DNA of 54,244 bases, taken from Chengkuizengella marina (GTDB taxonomy: Bacteria; Bacillota; Bacilli; Paenibacillales; KCTC-33759). Under the pieces are notes generated by a model. It saw only the letters and a list, made by a program, of their open reading frames with translations, did not search any database and was not told where the DNA came from. The position numbers and the translations under genes are program-made. The stretch covers positions 1-54,244 of the forward strand of contig NZ_SIJB01000047.1 of the NCBI RefSeq assembly GCF_009910845.1, read 5' to 3'. Below are positions 36,398 to 46,400 of the stretch, piece after piece. How positions within the stretch are numbered: the first letter of the stretch is position 1; each line of letters opens with the position of its first letter.

Positions 36398-36440
36398 TCC
36401 AAAACCTCTGTAGAAACATATGATAAGATAAATATTAAAT

Positions 36441-37007
36441 TTAAATATCATCATCTAAGAGATCTGGATCTAAATCTTCAAAATCTCCGCCATCATAGTC
36501 AAAATCGAATTCTTTTTCGCCGTCTAGATCATCGATACCATTTTCATTCACTAATACACAAACTTTTGTTTCCGCAACCATTTCCACCTTGAATTCACGC
36601 TCAACTTTGATCCGAACAGCATTGCCAGAAGTAACGATATTTGCTTCAACACAACTTGGTTCTTGCGTAGTTTCAGCAAATACTTCTGCAGTAGTTTTTC
36701 TATGATTTGGGTCTAGATAAGAAAGAGGGACCGCTTCAACATACGATAATGTTTCCTTGGCTACTTCCGTCTGAGAGTTGTTGTCGTAAGAGTACCAAAA
36801 ATTAATATCATAAGTACCAACTACTTCAATGCCATCATCAGATTTCACCGCTTCATACTGATGGTTAATAAGCCATACCCCCAAAACACTTGTTGGTTTA
36901 TGAGGTGGAGTAATGGTATGCGTTACTTGTGAAAATTTCCGACCTTTACCACAAACAGCTTTCGTAATTATTTCTCTATACGATAAGTCTTTATCTGTGA
37001 GTGACAT
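36441..37007 (-). CDS. cotE: Outer spore coat morphogenetic protein CotE
   Basis: The 188-residue protein reads YREIITKAVCGKGRKFSQVT, TPPHKPTSVLGVWLINHQYE and VVGTYDINFWYSYDNNSQTE, the CotE signature. An acidic C-terminal tail (EDLDPDLLDDDI) is also typical. CotE directs outer coat assembly around the forespore. I chose ATG 37007, eight bases after AGGAGG; ATG 37025 would include the ribosome site in the gene. Confidence 0.96.
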   Translation of the reverse strand: MSLTDKDLSYREIITKAVCGKGRKFSQVTHTITPPHKPTSVLGVWLINHQYEAVKSDDGIEVVGTYDINFWYSYDNNSQTEVAKETLSYVEAVPLSYLDPNHRKTTAEVFAETTQEPSCVEANIVTSGNAVRIKVEREFKVEMVAETKVCVLVNENGIDDLDGEKEFDFDYDGGDFEDLDPDLLDDDI

Positions 37008-37061
37008 CCTATAAACCTCCTCCATACAATCATTCTTTAAAATTGTATGCAGGACATTGGT

Positions 37062-38015
37062 CTATAGTGACAAAAACTTTTTCTTTTCTTTTTTTGCGAT
37101 GTTCAAATAGTCTTCCAACTCTAAACATAGCTGTAAAATAGCAGATCTTACCTCAAACTCTTCCCGTGTTTTTGGCAAATCCATTTCTTTAAAAACCTCG
37201 GAAATATGGTTTAGATCATCTAAAATTCTACCACTATAATATTCTTCTTTCACTTCTTTGATCAATTTATCAAATACTGCTGCCGTCATTTTCCCCTGAG
37301 GGATGGATTCAAATACTTGTGCAACTAAGTTGACCATCTTGTTAACAGATTCAATTTGTCTGCCCCGCATTTGAAAATAATTCAACCACCCGTTCTCTTG
37401 ACGAAATAAATTATTTTCACTTGACCTTGTAGCTAAATCCAAACCCTCATTTATCTTCTTCTCTACTTCAATTAATTCTTTTCCGTGCCAAATAGATGAA
37501 TTATCCTTTAAGTGAGCTGACATTTGTTTAAAAATTTCTGAAAGAAGGCTCTCCACCTGAATACGAATAGATTTTAAATCTTTTTCTACTTTTGGCATAT
37601 ACAGAAGATTGATAAGTGTAGCTGATCCTAATCCAATAATTAACAACCATATTTCATTTAGAATCACCTCATAATGGATAGATTGCTGACTAAACACATG
37701 AAAAACAATAACTGAACTTGTTACAATCCCATCCTTCAATTTCATCTTTGACAAAATTGGATAAGTAAGTAAAATATAAGCCCCAATCATCCATATGTAA
37801 AAACCGATAATATCAAAAAGAAGTGAAGCAAATAATAAACCTAAAACAGAAGCAACAATGCGTTGCAAAACATTCATTAAACTTCTTCTCTTAGTGATAT
37901 CAACACCTAATATAGCTAATAAACCTGCAGAAAGAGGAAAATTCAAATTGAAGTATGTTGCGATATAAATTGCAATAACAGCTGCAACGGCTGTTTTTAT
38001 AATTCGAATTCCCAT
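37062..38015 (-). CDS. Aromatic acid exporter-family membrane protein (FUSC/ArAE-like)
   Basis: The N-terminal half has about five membrane helices, starting IIKTAVAAVIAIYIATYFNL, with the glycine-rich RIVASVLGLLFA segment. The C-terminal half (about residues 150-315) is a soluble helical ArAE_1_C-like domain. This is the Bacillus YqjA-type group, suggested to export aromatic acids. I chose ATG 38015 behind TGAGGTGG because the longer frame from 38075 crosses the terminator of the upstream gene. Confidence 0.85.
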   Translation of the reverse strand: MGIRIIKTAVAAVIAIYIATYFNLNFPLSAGLLAILGVDITKRRSLMNVLQRIVASVLGLLFASLLFDIIGFYIWMIGAYILLTYPILSKMKLKDGIVTSSVIVFHVFSQQSIHYEVILNEIWLLIIGLGSATLINLLYMPKVEKDLKSIRIQVESLLSEIFKQMSAHLKDNSSIWHGKELIEVEKKINEGLDLATRSSENNLFRQENGWLNYFQMRGRQIESVNKMVNLVAQVFESIPQGKMTAAVFDKLIKEVKEEYYSGRILDDLNHISEVFKEMDLPKTREEFEVRSAILQLCLELEDYLNIAKKEKKKFLSL

Positions 38016-38050
38016 GATAGTCCACCTCATGTGATTTCTTTTGTTAAAGA

Positions 38051-38083
38051 AAAGTTCAGCAAGAATTCTTCCCACTGAACTTT
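38051..38083 (-). terminator. Intrinsic terminator after the M32 carboxypeptidase gene
   Basis: Read leftward, AAAGTTCAG pairs with CTGAACTTT across a 15-base loop and is followed by TCTTT. It separates the carboxypeptidase gene from the exporter gene. Confidence 0.7.
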
Positions 38084-38107
38084 ATTTCAATTCAACTTTT
38101 TACTTTA

Positions 38108-39616
38108 TTAAATTTGGTAAATATCTTTAAACTTCTTTTCTAAATATGCAATCAAGTATTCTGGATTGATCTCTTCATTTGTTACTTGTTTTATGATTTC
38201 AGCAGGTGTCAGCAGTTTGCCATATTGATAAATTTGATCTGATAACCACTGTTTAATTGGCAATAATTCCCCATTTTCAATGTATGTATCAAACTCAGGT
38301 AGCTGCTTTTGTATTGTGTTCATAAATTGTGCTGCATATATATTTCCTAGAGAGTATGAAGGAAAGTATCCAAAATCCCCTCCTGACCAATGCACATCCT
38401 GTAAAACACCTTCTCCGTCATGAGCTGGAGTGACTCCTAAGTACTCTGTATACTTCTCATTCCATGCCTGAGGTAAATCTGCCACTTTTAAATCTTCATT
38501 AAAAAGCGCTTTTTCCAATTCATATCGAATCATAACATGTAAATTATAAGTCAATTCATCAGCTTCAATACGAATTAAGGATGGTTTCGCTTCATTAGTT
38601 CCTCTATAAAAATCTTCTACTGAAACGGAGGAAAATTCGTTTGGAAAAACTTCTTGTAGATTTTTATAATATCTTTTCCAGAAAGGCAAGCTTCTTCCAA
38701 TCATGTTTTCCCAAAATCTTGATTGAGATTCATGAATTCCCATCGAAGCACCTGTACATAGTCCCGTGCCTACTAACTCTGCTGAAATATTTTGTTCATA
38801 TAAAGCATGTCCACCTTCGTGTAAACTAGAAAATAGAGAGAAGGTAATATCATCTGGGTAATAATTCGTTGTGATTCTAACATCCTTTAGATTTAAATTA
38901 ATCATAAATGGATGAACAGCTTTATCTAATCTGCCAGCTGCAAAATCATAACCTATTTCCTTTAATACAAATAAACTAAATTCTCTTTGCTTTTCCTCAC
39001 TGAAAGACTGATGAAGGAAAGTTGTGTTTGGTTTATTAGTGGACTCAGCAATTTGTGTTACTAATGGAACTAATCTTTCTCTTAACATGCCAAAGACTTG
39101 ATCTAATTGACTTGCTGTAATGTTAGGTTCATAAATATCAAGCAAAGTATCATAAGGTGTACCCTTCACACCCCAGTACTCTACAAACTTCTTTTTTAAT
39201 TCAACAACTTTTTCTAAGTACGGTTGGAATATTGAAAAATCTGATTGATCTTTTGCCTCTTCCCACACCGATTCAGATTTTGAGGTTAATATGACATTCT
39301 CCTTGTATAAATTAACTGGAATTTTTTTATTTCTGTCATAATCCTTTTTATGTTCCGTTACCATTCTTTGCTCTGTTTGATTCAAGCTTTCAAAAACAGA
39401 GGTTTCAGATAACTGAGATAAACAGTCCCCCATTTGTTGTGAAGTTGAAAGGTTAAATTGTTCTGTAGATAACATTCCTATCACTTCAGAACGACCCTCT
39501 ACTCCTTTTTTAGGTGCACCTGTTCTTAAGTCCCAAAAAAGAATAGAAAGTGCCTCGTTATATTCATTTATTTTTTTGACTAACTCTTTAAATATTGTTA
39601 GTGTTTGATGACTCAT
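38108..39616 (-). CDS. M32-family metallocarboxypeptidase
   Basis: The zinc-binding HEGGH (SSLHEGGHALYEQ) and the downstream IHESQSRFWENMIGRS glutamate motif are those of thermostable carboxypeptidase family M32 (B. subtilis YpwA). EADELTYNLHVMIRYELEKA and VHWSGGDFGYFPSYSLGN follow, and the 502-residue length fits. It trims C-terminal residues from peptides in the cytoplasm; no signal peptide is seen. GGAGAGTG precedes ATG 39616. Confidence 0.95.
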   Translation of the reverse strand: MSHQTLTIFKELVKKINEYNEALSILFWDLRTGAPKKGVEGRSEVIGMLSTEQFNLSTSQQMGDCLSQLSETSVFESLNQTEQRMVTEHKKDYDRNKKIPVNLYKENVILTSKSESVWEEAKDQSDFSIFQPYLEKVVELKKKFVEYWGVKGTPYDTLLDIYEPNITASQLDQVFGMLRERLVPLVTQIAESTNKPNTTFLHQSFSEEKQREFSLFVLKEIGYDFAAGRLDKAVHPFMINLNLKDVRITTNYYPDDITFSLFSSLHEGGHALYEQNISAELVGTGLCTGASMGIHESQSRFWENMIGRSLPFWKRYYKNLQEVFPNEFSSVSVEDFYRGTNEAKPSLIRIEADELTYNLHVMIRYELEKALFNEDLKVADLPQAWNEKYTEYLGVTPAHDGEGVLQDVHWSGGDFGYFPSYSLGNIYAAQFMNTIQKQLPEFDTYIENGELLPIKQWLSDQIYQYGKLLTPAEIIKQVTNEEINPEYLIAYLEKKFKDIYQI

Positions 39617-39727
39617 TTAATCACTCTCCTTTTCAAACTTAAGTATACAAATAACCTACAATAAATTCAAAATTTATATAAGTGGTTAAAATATTATGAT
39701 AAAATAATGTGAAGGACGTGAATATTT

Positions 39728-40048
39728 ATGCAGATTACAATAACAGAAAGTGCTAAAAATGAGCTCATGAATAAAGTGAATACAGATCAATATTATATTA
39801 AATTGGCTCATGATGCCGAAGGCTGTGGTTGTATTATGAGTGGTGTCGCACAATTATGGATCGTTGATGAAAAAGATGAATTTGATTTAGAGTCAAACTC
39901 CGAGCCATTTTCAATCTTGTATGATTCAAGACATGAAGTATTTTTTGAGCAAGAGATGAAGCTGGATTATATTCCAAACAAAAAATCCTTTTCATTAAGC
40001 AGCAAACAACAAATATACAATGCATCTATGAATCTATACAAAAAATAG
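39728..40048 (+). CDS. HesB/IscA-like iron-sulphur biosynthesis-family protein
   Basis: The 106-residue protein begins QITITESAKNELMNKV, as HesB-like domains do, and has GCGCIMSGVAQLWIVD where IscA proteins carry cysteines. The C-terminal CxC of true IscA scaffolds is absent, as in the YqkB/YneR subgroup, so cluster binding is uncertain. It diverges from the M32 gene and lies 51 bases before the carbonic anhydrase. Confidence 0.8.
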   Translation: MQITITESAKNELMNKVNTDQYYIKLAHDAEGCGCIMSGVAQLWIVDEKDEFDLESNSEPFSILYDSRHEVFFEQEMKLDYIPNKKSFSLSSKQQIYNASMNLYKK

Positions 40049-40099
40049 TGAAGGAACAAGTAAATAAGCATCATAATACTAGGATGGGAGAAAAGAGAT

Positions 40100-40666
40100 A
40101 TGAGCAATCTAACAGAAATATTAAAATTTAATAAACAATTTGTAGATAATAAGCAGTTTGAGCAGTTTAAAACTTCAAGGTATCCAGATAAAAAAATGGT
40201 GATTTTATCATGTATGGACACTCGTTTAGTAGAATTGTTAACTAAAGCTATGAATCTTAAAAATGGAGATGCTAAAATCATTAGAAATGCAGGGGCAATT
40301 ATAACACAACCTTTTGGAAATGTGATGCGCAGTATCTTAGTTGCCATTTATAAATTAAAAGCCGAAGAGGTATATGTGATAGGACATCATGACTGTGGCA
40401 TGACAGGGTTAAATTCTGAAAGTATGTTGGAGGAGTTTAAAAATCGAGGGATTACTGAGGAAACATTACAAACTTTAGAGGGCTCCGGCGTCCAACTTTC
40501 CAGTTGGCTAAAAGGTTTTGACAGTGTAGAAAATGGTGTGAAAAATAGTGTTTCGATTGTAAAAAACCACCCACTTCTACCTCCAGAAATTCCTGTTCAT
40601 GGATTAATTATTCATCCCGAAACAGGAGAGCTTGAAGTCGTTGTGGACGGGCTTAAAGACAAATAA
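40100..40666 (+). CDS. Beta-class carbonic anhydrase
   Basis: The zinc ligands and active Asp-Arg pair are visible in SCMDTRL (C38, D40, R42) and HHDCGMTGL further on. It interconverts CO2 and bicarbonate. At 188 residues it is the short YtiB-type beta enzyme of Firmicutes. GGGAG precedes ATG 40100. A hairpin at 40703-40740 closes the unit with the HesB-like gene. Confidence 0.93.
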   Translation: MSNLTEILKFNKQFVDNKQFEQFKTSRYPDKKMVILSCMDTRLVELLTKAMNLKNGDAKIIRNAGAIITQPFGNVMRSILVAIYKLKAEEVYVIGHHDCGMTGLNSESMLEEFKNRGITEETLQTLEGSGVQLSSWLKGFDSVENGVKNSVSIVKNHPLLPPEIPVHGLIIHPETGELEVVVDGLKDK

Positions 40667-40702
40667 AGTTTATTTGTCTCTGTTAACAATTTTATCTTTC
40701 AC

Positions 40703-40740
40703 TCCAATAAGACTTCTCCTATAAAAGAAGTCTTATTGGA
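40703..40740. terminator. Shared hairpin between convergent genes
   Basis: TCCAATAAGACTTCT and AGAAGTCTTATTGGA form a 15-pair perfect stem with an 8-base loop. No T-run of note follows on either side, so strength as a terminator is uncertain, but its place between convergent genes fits. Confidence 0.6.
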
Positions 40741-40762
40741 TTAAAGAATCACCTGTAAAATC

Positions 40763-42154
40763 TTAACTTGCTCCATACATTTGTAATACATTAATTACTT
40801 CTTCATTTCCATACTCCTCAGCAAATTCTAAAATGGAGACCCCAATTCTATCCTCTACTTGAATACTGGCTCCTGATTCCAGTAGAAACGTAATTTTATC
40901 AAGTTCACCAATATAAATTGCATATAACAGTGGTGTCCATCCATCTAGATCAGTCGTTTCTAAATCGGCTCCAGATGAAATAAATAATGCTAACGTTTCT
41001 GTATCCACAATTCCAATAGCATCCATAAATAATGTCTGATTATAATCTTCTTCTAACCTGAAATTTGGGTCTCCCCCTGCTTCTAGTATTAATTTAATAA
41101 TTTGATTATTAGAACTGATATCTACGTTATACAATACATGGGCTAATGCAGGTAAACCATTCTGATCTAATTCATTTACATCTATGGATTGATCTTGTAA
41201 GATATGTTCAATTTTAGATATATCATTTTCTTCAATGGCATAAATCAAGGGAGTTGTTCCATCAAGTTTGTACATTAAGTTCTCCCACATTGAGCTCTTT
41301 ACTAGACTTGTAAGGAAAATGATTGATAAGACCAACACAGTAGTGGAAACCATGATCCAAAAATAAGGATTTGATTTCTTTAAATGGACAACATCAGAAT
41401 CGTCTTTACCTAAAAAATCAGCAATGCTGTGAATTCGTTTTGGCAATGTAGGATGAGTAGATAATTTTTCACTTAACCAGGTAAAAAAACCTCTATCTTC
41501 AGAAATTTGTTTAAGAAATGATTCGTGATTCACTGTTCTATATAATTTTTTTCCAACGGCTAAAATTGTTAACCCATTTTTTGCTGCATTATAATGATTA
41601 GTATAATGAGCAGCAAATCTATCACAAGTGTATTCACACGCACGAGAATAAGCTGATGATAGAAAAGGTATAAACTTGGCTCCCATGATCAGTAAATCTT
41701 TACTAATGTGACTTCTTTGAATATGTGCCAATTCATGTGCAATTATAAATCTTAATTCATCATGTTCTTCTTTTTCTATCAACTCTACAATCTCAGAATA
41801 CATTACTACCATATTTCGCCCAAAATATCTAGTAGCAAAAGCATTTAAAATACCTGACGACTCCATGATATAAATCTCTGGAACTGTTTTTATTCCCATC
41901 TTTGAACAAAGTTCAGCAGCTATATCATATAATTCTGGAAACTGTTGTGCCCCAATTTTCACACCGTTGTTCCTAATCATCGCAAGATTTAACCAATGAG
42001 CAAACATCATAAATAAAAAGAGGCCTACTATAATTGGAATAAAAACAAATGAAAAGAACAAAACAATATATAAACATATACTAATAAAAGCAGCTACAAA
42101 AAAATATACTTTCTCACTTTTCTCAATGAGCTCTCTGTTATTAAAAGCTGTCAT
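40763..42154 (-). CDS. M48 membrane metalloprotease fused to ankyrin repeats
   Basis: Two membrane helices (about residues 15-60) precede an M48 protease domain with H140-E141-x-x-H144 (IIAHELAHI) and the downstream glutamate in ACEYTCDRFA. A third helix near 268-288 leads to about five ankyrin repeats (residues 295-463), such as DLDGWTPLLYAIYIGELDKI. M48 enzymes like HtpX degrade damaged membrane proteins. The ankyrin part should face the other proteins of the cytoplasm or the outside, depending on topology. AAGGAG precedes ATG 42154. Confidence 0.9.
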   Translation of the reverse strand: MTAFNNRELIEKSEKVYFFVAAFISICLYIVLFFSFVFIPIIVGLFLFMMFAHWLNLAMIRNNGVKIGAQQFPELYDIAAELCSKMGIKTVPEIYIMESSGILNAFATRYFGRNMVVMYSEIVELIEKEEHDELRFIIAHELAHIQRSHISKDLLIMGAKFIPFLSSAYSRACEYTCDRFAAHYTNHYNAAKNGLTILAVGKKLYRTVNHESFLKQISEDRGFFTWLSEKLSTHPTLPKRIHSIADFLGKDDSDVVHLKKSNPYFWIMVSTTVLVLSIIFLTSLVKSSMWENLMYKLDGTTPLIYAIEENDISKIEHILQDQSIDVNELDQNGLPALAHVLYNVDISSNNQIIKLILEAGGDPNFRLEEDYNQTLFMDAIGIVDTETLALFISSGADLETTDLDGWTPLLYAIYIGELDKITFLLESGASIQVEDRIGVSILEFAEEYGNEEVINVLQMYGAS

Positions 42155-42194
42155 GTCTATACTCTACTCCTTGAAAAAAAATTAGTCTATTATT

Positions 42195-43109
42195 TTAATT
42201 TAATAAAGAAAGTAATCGATCAGGATAATTCGTTATAATACCATCAACTCCCAAATCTATTAATTCCTCCATCTCTTCCACTTCATTTATCGTCCAATAT
42301 TGAACAGCTATATTACGCTTTTGTAACGTTTGGATAATTCTTTTTGATGCTAAATCAATTCCAGATTGCTCTAATGGCAATTGAAAGGCATGAACATCAA
42401 GTGATACTAATCTATCCAAATAAAATAGATTAGAAATTACATATTTTTTAACCGTATCGGGTCCCGCTCCGATGGCAATCTCATCGCCTGCAAATTCATG
42501 GAACCATACTAATACACTTTCATAAAAAGAGTTAATAATGACTTTATCCTCTAAACCATATTCCTTTATCATTTCATATACTTTCCCGGTGAGATCTTTA
42601 TTTTCAGGTTTAATTTCAATGATCATTGGAAGCTCAGAAAAGTTTTCAAACACTTCTCTTAATGATGGAATCGTTACTCCTTTTCCTCTATATGAAAATT
42701 CCCCTTGCTCATCAACAAAATGATAACCTGCATCAAGTTGTTTTAATTCATCTAACGTATAATCTGCAACGTTTCCAGTTCCGTTTGTTGTTCGATCTAC
42801 AGTTTCATCATGTATAACTACGATTTCACCATCTTTCGTTAAATGGACATCAAACTCTAATGCATCTACACCTATTTCCTTTGCGTTTTTAAAAGCCGTT
42901 AATGTATTCTCAGGTGTGATTCCAGCTCCTCCTCGATGAGCTATAACAAAAGGACTTCCTTCACTTACAAACATATTTTTCTCTTGTTTTTTGACAGGTA
43001 GAATTTGAAATATAATAAATAAAAAACCGATCACACTTAATATGGAAAAAAACCACTTCATTCTTCGCACACGTTTTTTATTTTTTGTTGTTTGAATCTG
43101 AGAATTCAT
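42195..43109 (-). CDS. Membrane-anchored glycerophosphodiester phosphodiesterase
   Basis: One N-terminal membrane helix (residues 17-37) anchors a GDPD barrel with HRGGAGITPENTLTAF, DALEFDVHLTKDGEIVVIHD and GVDGIITNYPDRL. These are the catalytic His pair and calcium-binding Glu/Asp. It hydrolyses glycerophosphodiesters to glycerol-3-phosphate and an alcohol. The M48-ankyrin gene follows after 40 bases. A cre-like site lies 94 bases upstream. Confidence 0.93.
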   Translation of the reverse strand: MNSQIQTTKNKKRVRRMKWFFSILSVIGFLFIIFQILPVKKQEKNMFVSEGSPFVIAHRGGAGITPENTLTAFKNAKEIGVDALEFDVHLTKDGEIVVIHDETVDRTTNGTGNVADYTLDELKQLDAGYHFVDEQGEFSYRGKGVTIPSLREVFENFSELPMIIEIKPENKDLTGKVYEMIKEYGLEDKVIINSFYESVLVWFHEFAGDEIAIGAGPDTVKKYVISNLFYLDRLVSLDVHAFQLPLEQSGIDLASKRIIQTLQKRNIAVQYWTINEVEEMEELIDLGVDGIITNYPDRLLSLLN

Positions 43110-43202
43110 TGCATCACCTATTATTTATATTTTTACACCAAACTAAAATCTATTTCATTCTATCATGTATTTAGATATGAAGATAGATTTTTTTGATCAT
43201 TT

Positions 43203-43216
43203 GGAAAACGTTTACA
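43203..43216. promoter_or_regulatory. cre-like site upstream of the GDPD gene
   Basis: GGAAAACGTTTACA matches 13 of 14 positions of the CcpA consensus TGWAARCGYTWNCW. It lies about 94 bases upstream of the GDPD start, in a 335-base gap whose only other visible structure is the hairpin at 43349-43388. Confidence 0.5.
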
Positions 43217-43348
43217 TTTAGATAAAATCTAGTATTTCCATAATCATTGTGACCACTATCATTCTTTTATTCAATATGAATCATGTAATCTACTCCTTAA
43301 AAAATAGTTGGCACTTTCCTACCCCTTTTATAAATTTACTTTTCTTTC

Positions 43349-43388
43349 TCAAGCAGTAGAAGGATGAATCACCTCTTCTACTGCTTGA
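43349..43388. repeat. Hairpin after the collagenase gene
   Basis: TCAAGCAGTAGAAG and CTTCTACTGCTTGA form a perfect 14-pair stem with a 12-base loop about 60 bases past the collagenase stop. The leftward side is followed by A-rich rather than T-rich sequence, so it may protect the mRNA end rather than terminate. Confidence 0.6.
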
Positions 43389-43445
43389 TGAACTTTTAAC
43401 TAGAGGGAGATATAAAAACTCACATTGAAAGATTCTCTTTATTAT

Positions 43446-46400
43446 CTATTCAGTCACAACGACATCATAATTAATGGTGAAATTTTCCCAAGTATAGACG
43501 GACAGTTCATACTCGGTTCCTGGTACAAGATCCATCGTATATTCATGAATATTTCCATTTTGCCTAGCCCAACCTACTCGTGTGCCCGTTGCTGCTTCAT
43601 ATAACTGCCAAGTGATCGCATCATTAGCACTTCCAGCCGTTAATATAACAGTGGTGGCACCATTTCCAACAGCAGTAAAGTAATGAAAGTCCTCAACGTT
43701 TTGACTATCCAACGTCCCACTTACCTCAAGGATGACACCATCTGGAGGAGTTACAGATCCCACAGTTATGGTAATCGTATCCGTACTTGTAGCTCCCTGA
43801 TCATCTGTAACGGTTAAAGATACATTGTAGGTTCCTTCGGCAGTGAACGTATGTCTTGTATTTTGACTTGTGCTTGTATCTCCATCATCGAAATCCCATA
43901 CATAAGACGTAATCGTTCCATCACTATCAGAAGAGCCATCTCCAAAGAAGGTTATCTGTTCACCGACATCTGCAGTTACTGTCGAGCTTTCAGCAACTGC
44001 TACAGGTGCATTGTTTGTAGAACCACCGCCTCCGCCTGAAACAGTAATCGTATAATCAAGAGGAGGATAACCAGTCCATGTATAAGCTATAATGTAATAA
44101 GTGCCTGCAGATAGATTTGCTGTAGCGTTTCTTAATGGACGAGCAACTACAACCCCACTTGCATCCTCAACTTCTATATTGAAATCTGGACTTGTATAAG
44201 TTAAATCAAACGTTACATCACCGCTAGAAGCAACGTCAAATGTAAACCAATCTGTATGATCGCCTGCATCCGCATCAAGATGAGCACTAACACTGTCTGT
44301 AAACGCACTAGCATCGGACTTTCTATTATTTGGTTCCGTTTCAGTACCCGAAGAAGGAGGTGCAGTGTTACCTACAGTAATTGTAATCGTATCCGTAGCC
44401 GTAGCCCCTTCATTATCAGTCACCGTTAAAGTTACATTATAATGACCTGCAGAAGAGAATGAATGTGTTGGATTTTGTCTGGTGCTTGTAGATCCATCAT
44501 CAAAGTCCCATGCATAAGATGCAATGGTTCCATCGCTGTCAGAAGAACGATCTCCATAGAATGATACGTTTTCACCGACATCTACACTTGTTGATGAACT
44601 TTCAGCAAAAGCTGTAGGTCTTTGATTTGTATTCCCCGAACCATCCCCTGTAAGCAAACCATGAAATACAACATCGTACACATAATTTCCACTTGCATTA
44701 ACGCTATGGTTTACAAAATAGGCTGTGACCGTTCTATAACCACTCCATTGATTATCCAAACTTCCTAACACCTGATTTACAATGTTGTTCATTTGCTCTC
44801 TATCATTTGTTTCTCCAGTTGATCTTCCTCCTTCATATCTACCTTCTACTGTATAAGTATCAAATAAATCTGAAGTATAGGTTCTTTCTGTTACATTACG
44901 CAAACTAATTTCACCTGTAATATCAGCGCTGATTGTAGCAAGGGATCTAGTTGAATGATTATCCAAATAATCATTCTCTACTAATACTACTCTACCACCG
45001 TCATTAACCAATGCTTGCACATGATCTTGATATTCCGCTTCTAAACTAGAATCCCTCGATAAGTCATCCATATATCTGTCAAATCCTGATGCATCTTCAT
45101 TACTTATATATTCTTTTACTTGATCAAAAATTTCCATATGATTATTGTAAATAAAATCGTAAAAAGCATAAGAATAATCATAAATGTCCCAAGAACCATA
45201 AGTCCCGTGTAAAACTTCATCCAGTGTATAACGATCAGATGGATTTGAATGAATATTTCCTATTTTTGTAGATCTGGTGTCGATCCCTGTTCTAGTAGCA
45301 CCTGCAAAAAACTCACCGCCACCTTCTTCAACCCATACTAATCGATCGTAATTATACATAGGTGTGTCTCCCCACATACCAGGAACCAAATATCTGCTTT
45401 GCAAATAATGGAAATACTCGTGTCTGAACAACTCTTCTAACTCATAGATGCTATCTGCTGGCACTACTCTATCCCAAGTAAAAAATGTTCCCCAACTCTC
45501 AATATAAATTCCACCATTATCTGTTCCTACACCATTTAAATGCCAGTTCATACGATATTCATCTCTATCATTATAAATAATAGCCGTTAATATATCATCA
45601 GGATTACCTGTTTCAACAGGTTCATCTATTCCATACAATCGATGAAATTGTGCTTTTTCTTCTTTTGTTGCCCAATAGATCCTTTTAATATCATCTTGTG
45701 ATACTCTATCTCCAGCTTTAATTATGATTTCTCCATTATCAAAATAATAATGATTACCGTAATAGTAATCTTCATAATCTGCTACGATGGCTGCATAGTT
45801 GATGTTGCCACCTAAATCATCAACTGCACTCGCAAGTGCTAGATAAATTCCACCATAATAAGGATATAAATTTAATGAATCCTCGAATGTATTTAAAGCA
45901 AAATTGGAATTGCTATGAAATTGTCCTTCTTCCGTGATCACAAAAACAGCATTATCGATTAACCATTCATGATCCGTATCTGCAAATTGATTAAAAGTTA
46001 AAATATACGCCACTTCATTAAAAAATGTATCTATTTGTCCATGCCATGGAGCTTGATTAGGAGTGTTATAAGATCCTAAACGGTAATTATAGTATAAATT
46101 ATATTCCAAACCGCTTAATAAGGCATATATCGCGTCCGTTTTAGATAGATCTGTAATATAGTTATCTACTCGATTATTAAAGTAGCTAATGACGGAATAG
46201 CCTTCATCAAACATGTCAATATCTGTTGTAGAATGACTAACTAAATAACCTGTATGTTGAACTACCTCCTCTTGCGTTTGAGTTCCAAGGGTAAAATCCC
46301 GATTGTTCATCACCGATAGAACAGCTGGGGTTACCTCTCCTCTAAAAGATAAATCTTCTAAATATTCCATATCAGGATCAGGATAATCCCATTGATATAA

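Noticed and set aside
39967..40347. Leftward 126-codon frame opposite the HesB-like and carbonic anhydrase genes
   Set aside because: It lies antisense to two clear genes, with no ribosome site and no domain.
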